Positions 62,030-64,000 of a DNA stretch of 64,000 nucleotides are shown piece by piece. The notes below the pieces were generated by a model that had not been told where the DNA came from, searched no databases, and saw only the letters and a list, made by a program, of their open reading frames with translations. Origin of the DNA: Monoglobus pectinilyticus (GTDB taxonomy: Bacteria > Bacillota > Clostridia > Monoglobales > Monoglobaceae); the NCBI RefSeq assembly GCF_002874775.1, contig NZ_CP020991.1:62001-126000 (forward strand), read 5' to 3'. A program made the translations under genes and the position numbers. Each line of letters opens with the position of its first letter. The stretch's first letter is position 1.

Positions 62030-63778
62030 ATGTCTTATGATGGGTTTGTTACACATAGTGTTGTTCATGAATTAAACGGTAAAATTTTAGGGGGTAAAAT
62101 TGATAAAATATACCAGCCTGAAAGCGATGAAATAATAATTTCGGTCAGAACATTTGATGGGAATTACCGTTTATTATTATCAGCCAGCGCATCAAATGCC
62201 AGAGTGCATTTAACGACATCAAAACGTGAAAATCCAATGACGCCGCCTATGCTATGTATGCTAATGAGAAAGCACTTATTAGGCGGCAAAATTATCGGAA
62301 TAGAACAAGTAGATTTTGATAGAATTATTAAAATTGATATAGAATGTTATAATGAACTTGGCGATTTAGGAGTTAAATCAATTATTTCTGAAATAATGGG
62401 CAGACACAGCAATATAATTTTTATTGATGAAAATAATAAAATTTTGGATAGTGCAAAACATGTGGATTTTACAGTGAGTGCAGTTCGCCAAATACTGCCG
62501 GGATTTGTTTATCAGCTTCCTCCAAAGCAGGAAAAGATGTCGCCTAAGGAGTTTTCTCTGCTTGATTTTATTAATGATTTTACTAAAGAAGATAAGGATA
62601 TTTTGCTGGATAAGTTCCTGTTAGGTAAAATTATGGGTTTGAGTCCGCTTATTGCAAGGGAAATAGTATATAGATTTTCAAATCACACAAAAATCGCAAA
62701 AAGAGAAATTAATGATTATAAATTTGCTGCCACAGTGGATTTATTTCTTAAAGATATTGTTTCAGATAAGTATTCACCGTGTCTTGTTTTAGAAAAAGAT
62801 ACAGGAAAGCCGATGTATTTTTCATGTGTAGAATTAACTCAATATGAAAATGTTGCTGAAATTAATATATTAGATTCAATATCTGAGATAATTGATAAAT
62901 ATTATTTAACAAGGGCTTCTCAGGAGAGAATGAAGCAAAAAAGTGCAAATATTTTGAAATTAGTCCACAACAATATTGATAGATGCACTAAAAAGCTTGT
63001 TATGCATCGTGAAAATTTAGAAAAAGCGAAAAATAGAGATAAGTATAAAATTTGCGGAGATTTATTGACGGCAAATATGTATAGGGTAAAATTTGGTATG
63101 GATGAAGTCTGTGTGGAAAATTACTATGATAATAATTCTGAATTAAAAATAAAGCTTGATCCAAATATATCTCCTTCTCAAAATGCTCAGAAATACTATA
63201 AAAAATATAATAAAGCGAAAGTAACAGAAAAATATGCCGAAGAACAAATTGTAGGTGCTGAAGAAGAACTTGAGTATTTAGAAACTGTTCAGGAAAGTAT
63301 ATTAAAGGCAGAAAGCCCTAGAGACTTATCTGAAATAAAAGAAGAGTTGGCAGAACAAGGATATATCTCTAATACTGCTTCAAAGAAAAAGAAGAAAACT
63401 CAAAAATCTATGCCCATGAAGTTTATATCAAGCGATGGCTATGAGATTTTAGTAGGACGGAATAATAAGCAAAATGATGAAGTCACAATTCGTATGTCAT
63501 ATTCTACTGATATTTGGCTTCATACAAAAAATATTCCGGGTTCGCATACTTTAATTAGAACAAATGGTTCAGGCGAAGTACCGGATAGTACAATACTTGA
63601 AGCTGCTCAGCTAGCGGCATATTATAGTAAAGCTAAAAATTCGGCTCAGGTTCCTGTAGATTATACACAAATAAAGAATGTAAAAAAACCAAACGGTGCT
63701 AAACCGGGCTTTGTAATTTATGAAAAAAATAATACTGTTTATGTAACTCCAAAATTATTTGAAAAAGTTACAGAATAA
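62030..63778 (+). CDS. rqcH: Rqc2 homologue RqcH (NFACT family)
   Basis: Ribosome quality-control factor that binds obstructed 50S subunits and directs alanine-tail synthesis with tRNA-Ala. Domains in 582 residues: NFACT-N (residues 1-about 180), with D97 and R98 in VDFDRIIKI matching the residues needed for tailing in Bacillus; EIMGRHSNIIFID; HhH (about 185-225); a long coiled-coil middle (about 290-430); and NFACT-R near the end, STDIWLHTKNIPGSHTLIR. A Lys-rich linker precedes NFACT-R. GGAGAG lies before the ATG. Older name: fibronectin-binding protein FbpA. Confidence 0.94.
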   Translation: MSYDGFVTHSVVHELNGKILGGKIDKIYQPESDEIIISVRTFDGNYRLLLSASASNARVHLTTSKRENPMTPPMLCMLMRKHLLGGKIIGIEQVDFDRIIKIDIECYNELGDLGVKSIISEIMGRHSNIIFIDENNKILDSAKHVDFTVSAVRQILPGFVYQLPPKQEKMSPKEFSLLDFINDFTKEDKDILLDKFLLGKIMGLSPLIAREIVYRFSNHTKIAKREINDYKFAATVDLFLKDIVSDKYSPCLVLEKDTGKPMYFSCVELTQYENVAEINILDSISEIIDKYYLTRASQERMKQKSANILKLVHNNIDRCTKKLVMHRENLEKAKNRDKYKICGDLLTANMYRVKFGMDEVCVENYYDNNSELKIKLDPNISPSQNAQKYYKKYNKAKVTEKYAEEQIVGAEEELEYLETVQESILKAESPRDLSEIKEELAEQGYISNTASKKKKKTQKSMPMKFISSDGYEILVGRNNKQNDEVTIRMSYSTDIWLHTKNIPGSHTLIRTNGSGEVPDSTILEAAQLAAYYSKAKNSAQVPVDYTQIKNVKKPNGAKPGFVIYEKNNTVYVTPKLFEKVTE

Positions 63779-63955
63779 ATGTTTAAGTAAAATATTGTTT
63801 TTTTAGATAAAATATAAGTTTTTATGATAGTTAATAAGTAAACTTGTTATTTTAGTAATTATGAACGTATTTTTTTAGATTGAAAAATGTCTTTATTTAG
63901 TATAGTTTAAAAATGTCTTTTAACTATATATTTTTATTTGGATTAATGATCTAAT

Positions 63956-63979
63956 TCAGCTTCCCAAATGGGAAGCTGA
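63956..63979. repeat. Strong inverted repeat at the right edge
   Basis: Near-perfect palindrome, arms tcagcttccca and tgggaagctga, with two central bases. It lies 180 bases past rqcH and lacks a T-tract on both strands. It may belong to a feature beyond the window. Confidence 0.55.
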
Positions 63980-64000
63980 TAATGTATTTGCCGAAATTTT

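Noticed and set aside
1-64000. CRISPR arrays, prophage, insertion sequences, integrons
   Set aside because: No regularly spaced repeats, transposase, integrase or phage structural genes were seen.

Overview
The window looks like chromosomal DNA of a low-G+C, endospore-forming anaerobe of the class Clostridia (Bacillota). Evidence is the A+T-rich composition, strong Shine-Dalgarno sites with frequent TTG/GTG starts, many near-consensus TTGACA-17-TATAAT promoters, sporulation genes (spoIIGA, sigE, bofA, sigH), a complete Rnf complex in the clostridial order C-D-G-E-A-B, and Pta-AckA acetate fermentation. I cannot assign a genus. I see no phage, insertion sequence, CRISPR array or rRNA; most of the region is housekeeping.

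Layout. 0-1.2 kb: the end of a hybrid histidine kinase, then a two-tRNA operon (Met, Glu) on the minus strand with promoter and terminator. 1.3-9 kb: a small membrane protein, spoIIGA-sigE (overlapping by 116 nt), ilvE, malQ and a large membrane-anchored SASA-family esterase. 9-14.6 kb: rnfCDGEAB. 14.6-18 kb: HIT, YkgJ-like and DUF2156 proteins facing a CPA2 antiporter. 18.6-22.7 kb: the UPF0210/UPF0237 (ACT) pair, TspO, a Cof-type HAD phosphatase and a LysM-CAP secreted protein. 22.8-27.2 kb: YgiQ radical SAM protein (apparently leaderless) with folD, then DUF2085, zinc-ribbon and metA genes. 27.8-35.5 kb: an ATP-grasp ligase, HPr, uvrC, bofA, dus, proB and a GH26-like glycosidase. 35.6-40 kb: tmcAL, pta-ackA, sigH. 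40-44 kb: a cluster of five same-direction DnaA boxes, then a hisD-hisB-HAD operon whose HisD and HisB have lost conserved active-site or metal residues, and a fumarase beta subunit. 44-49 kb: DUF3006 and an SLH-anchored metallo-beta-lactamase protein, then a PF04392-type ABC transporter. 49-52.6 kb: a candidate small RNA with a CUCCCC loop, mntP, a DUF6062 gene, pyrimidine-nucleoside phosphorylase, NAD(P)HX epimerase. 53-64 kb: a serine hydrolase, PrsA-like foldase, cyclophilin, CCA-adding enzyme, araB-araD-tmk-metK and rqcH.

How it fits together. Rnf couples ferredoxin oxidation to NAD+ reduction and an ion gradient, and Pta-AckA gives ATP from acetyl-CoA. MalQ, AraBD, the GH26-like enzyme and the SASA esterase point to growth on plant or dietary glycans. 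The most unusual items are the DnaA-box cluster at 40.1-40.23 kb, the diverged HisD/HisB/HAD module beside it, the C-rich-loop small RNA at 49.12-49.20 kb and the leaderless ygiQ promoter. All are inferred from reading the sequence; none was tested by a search.
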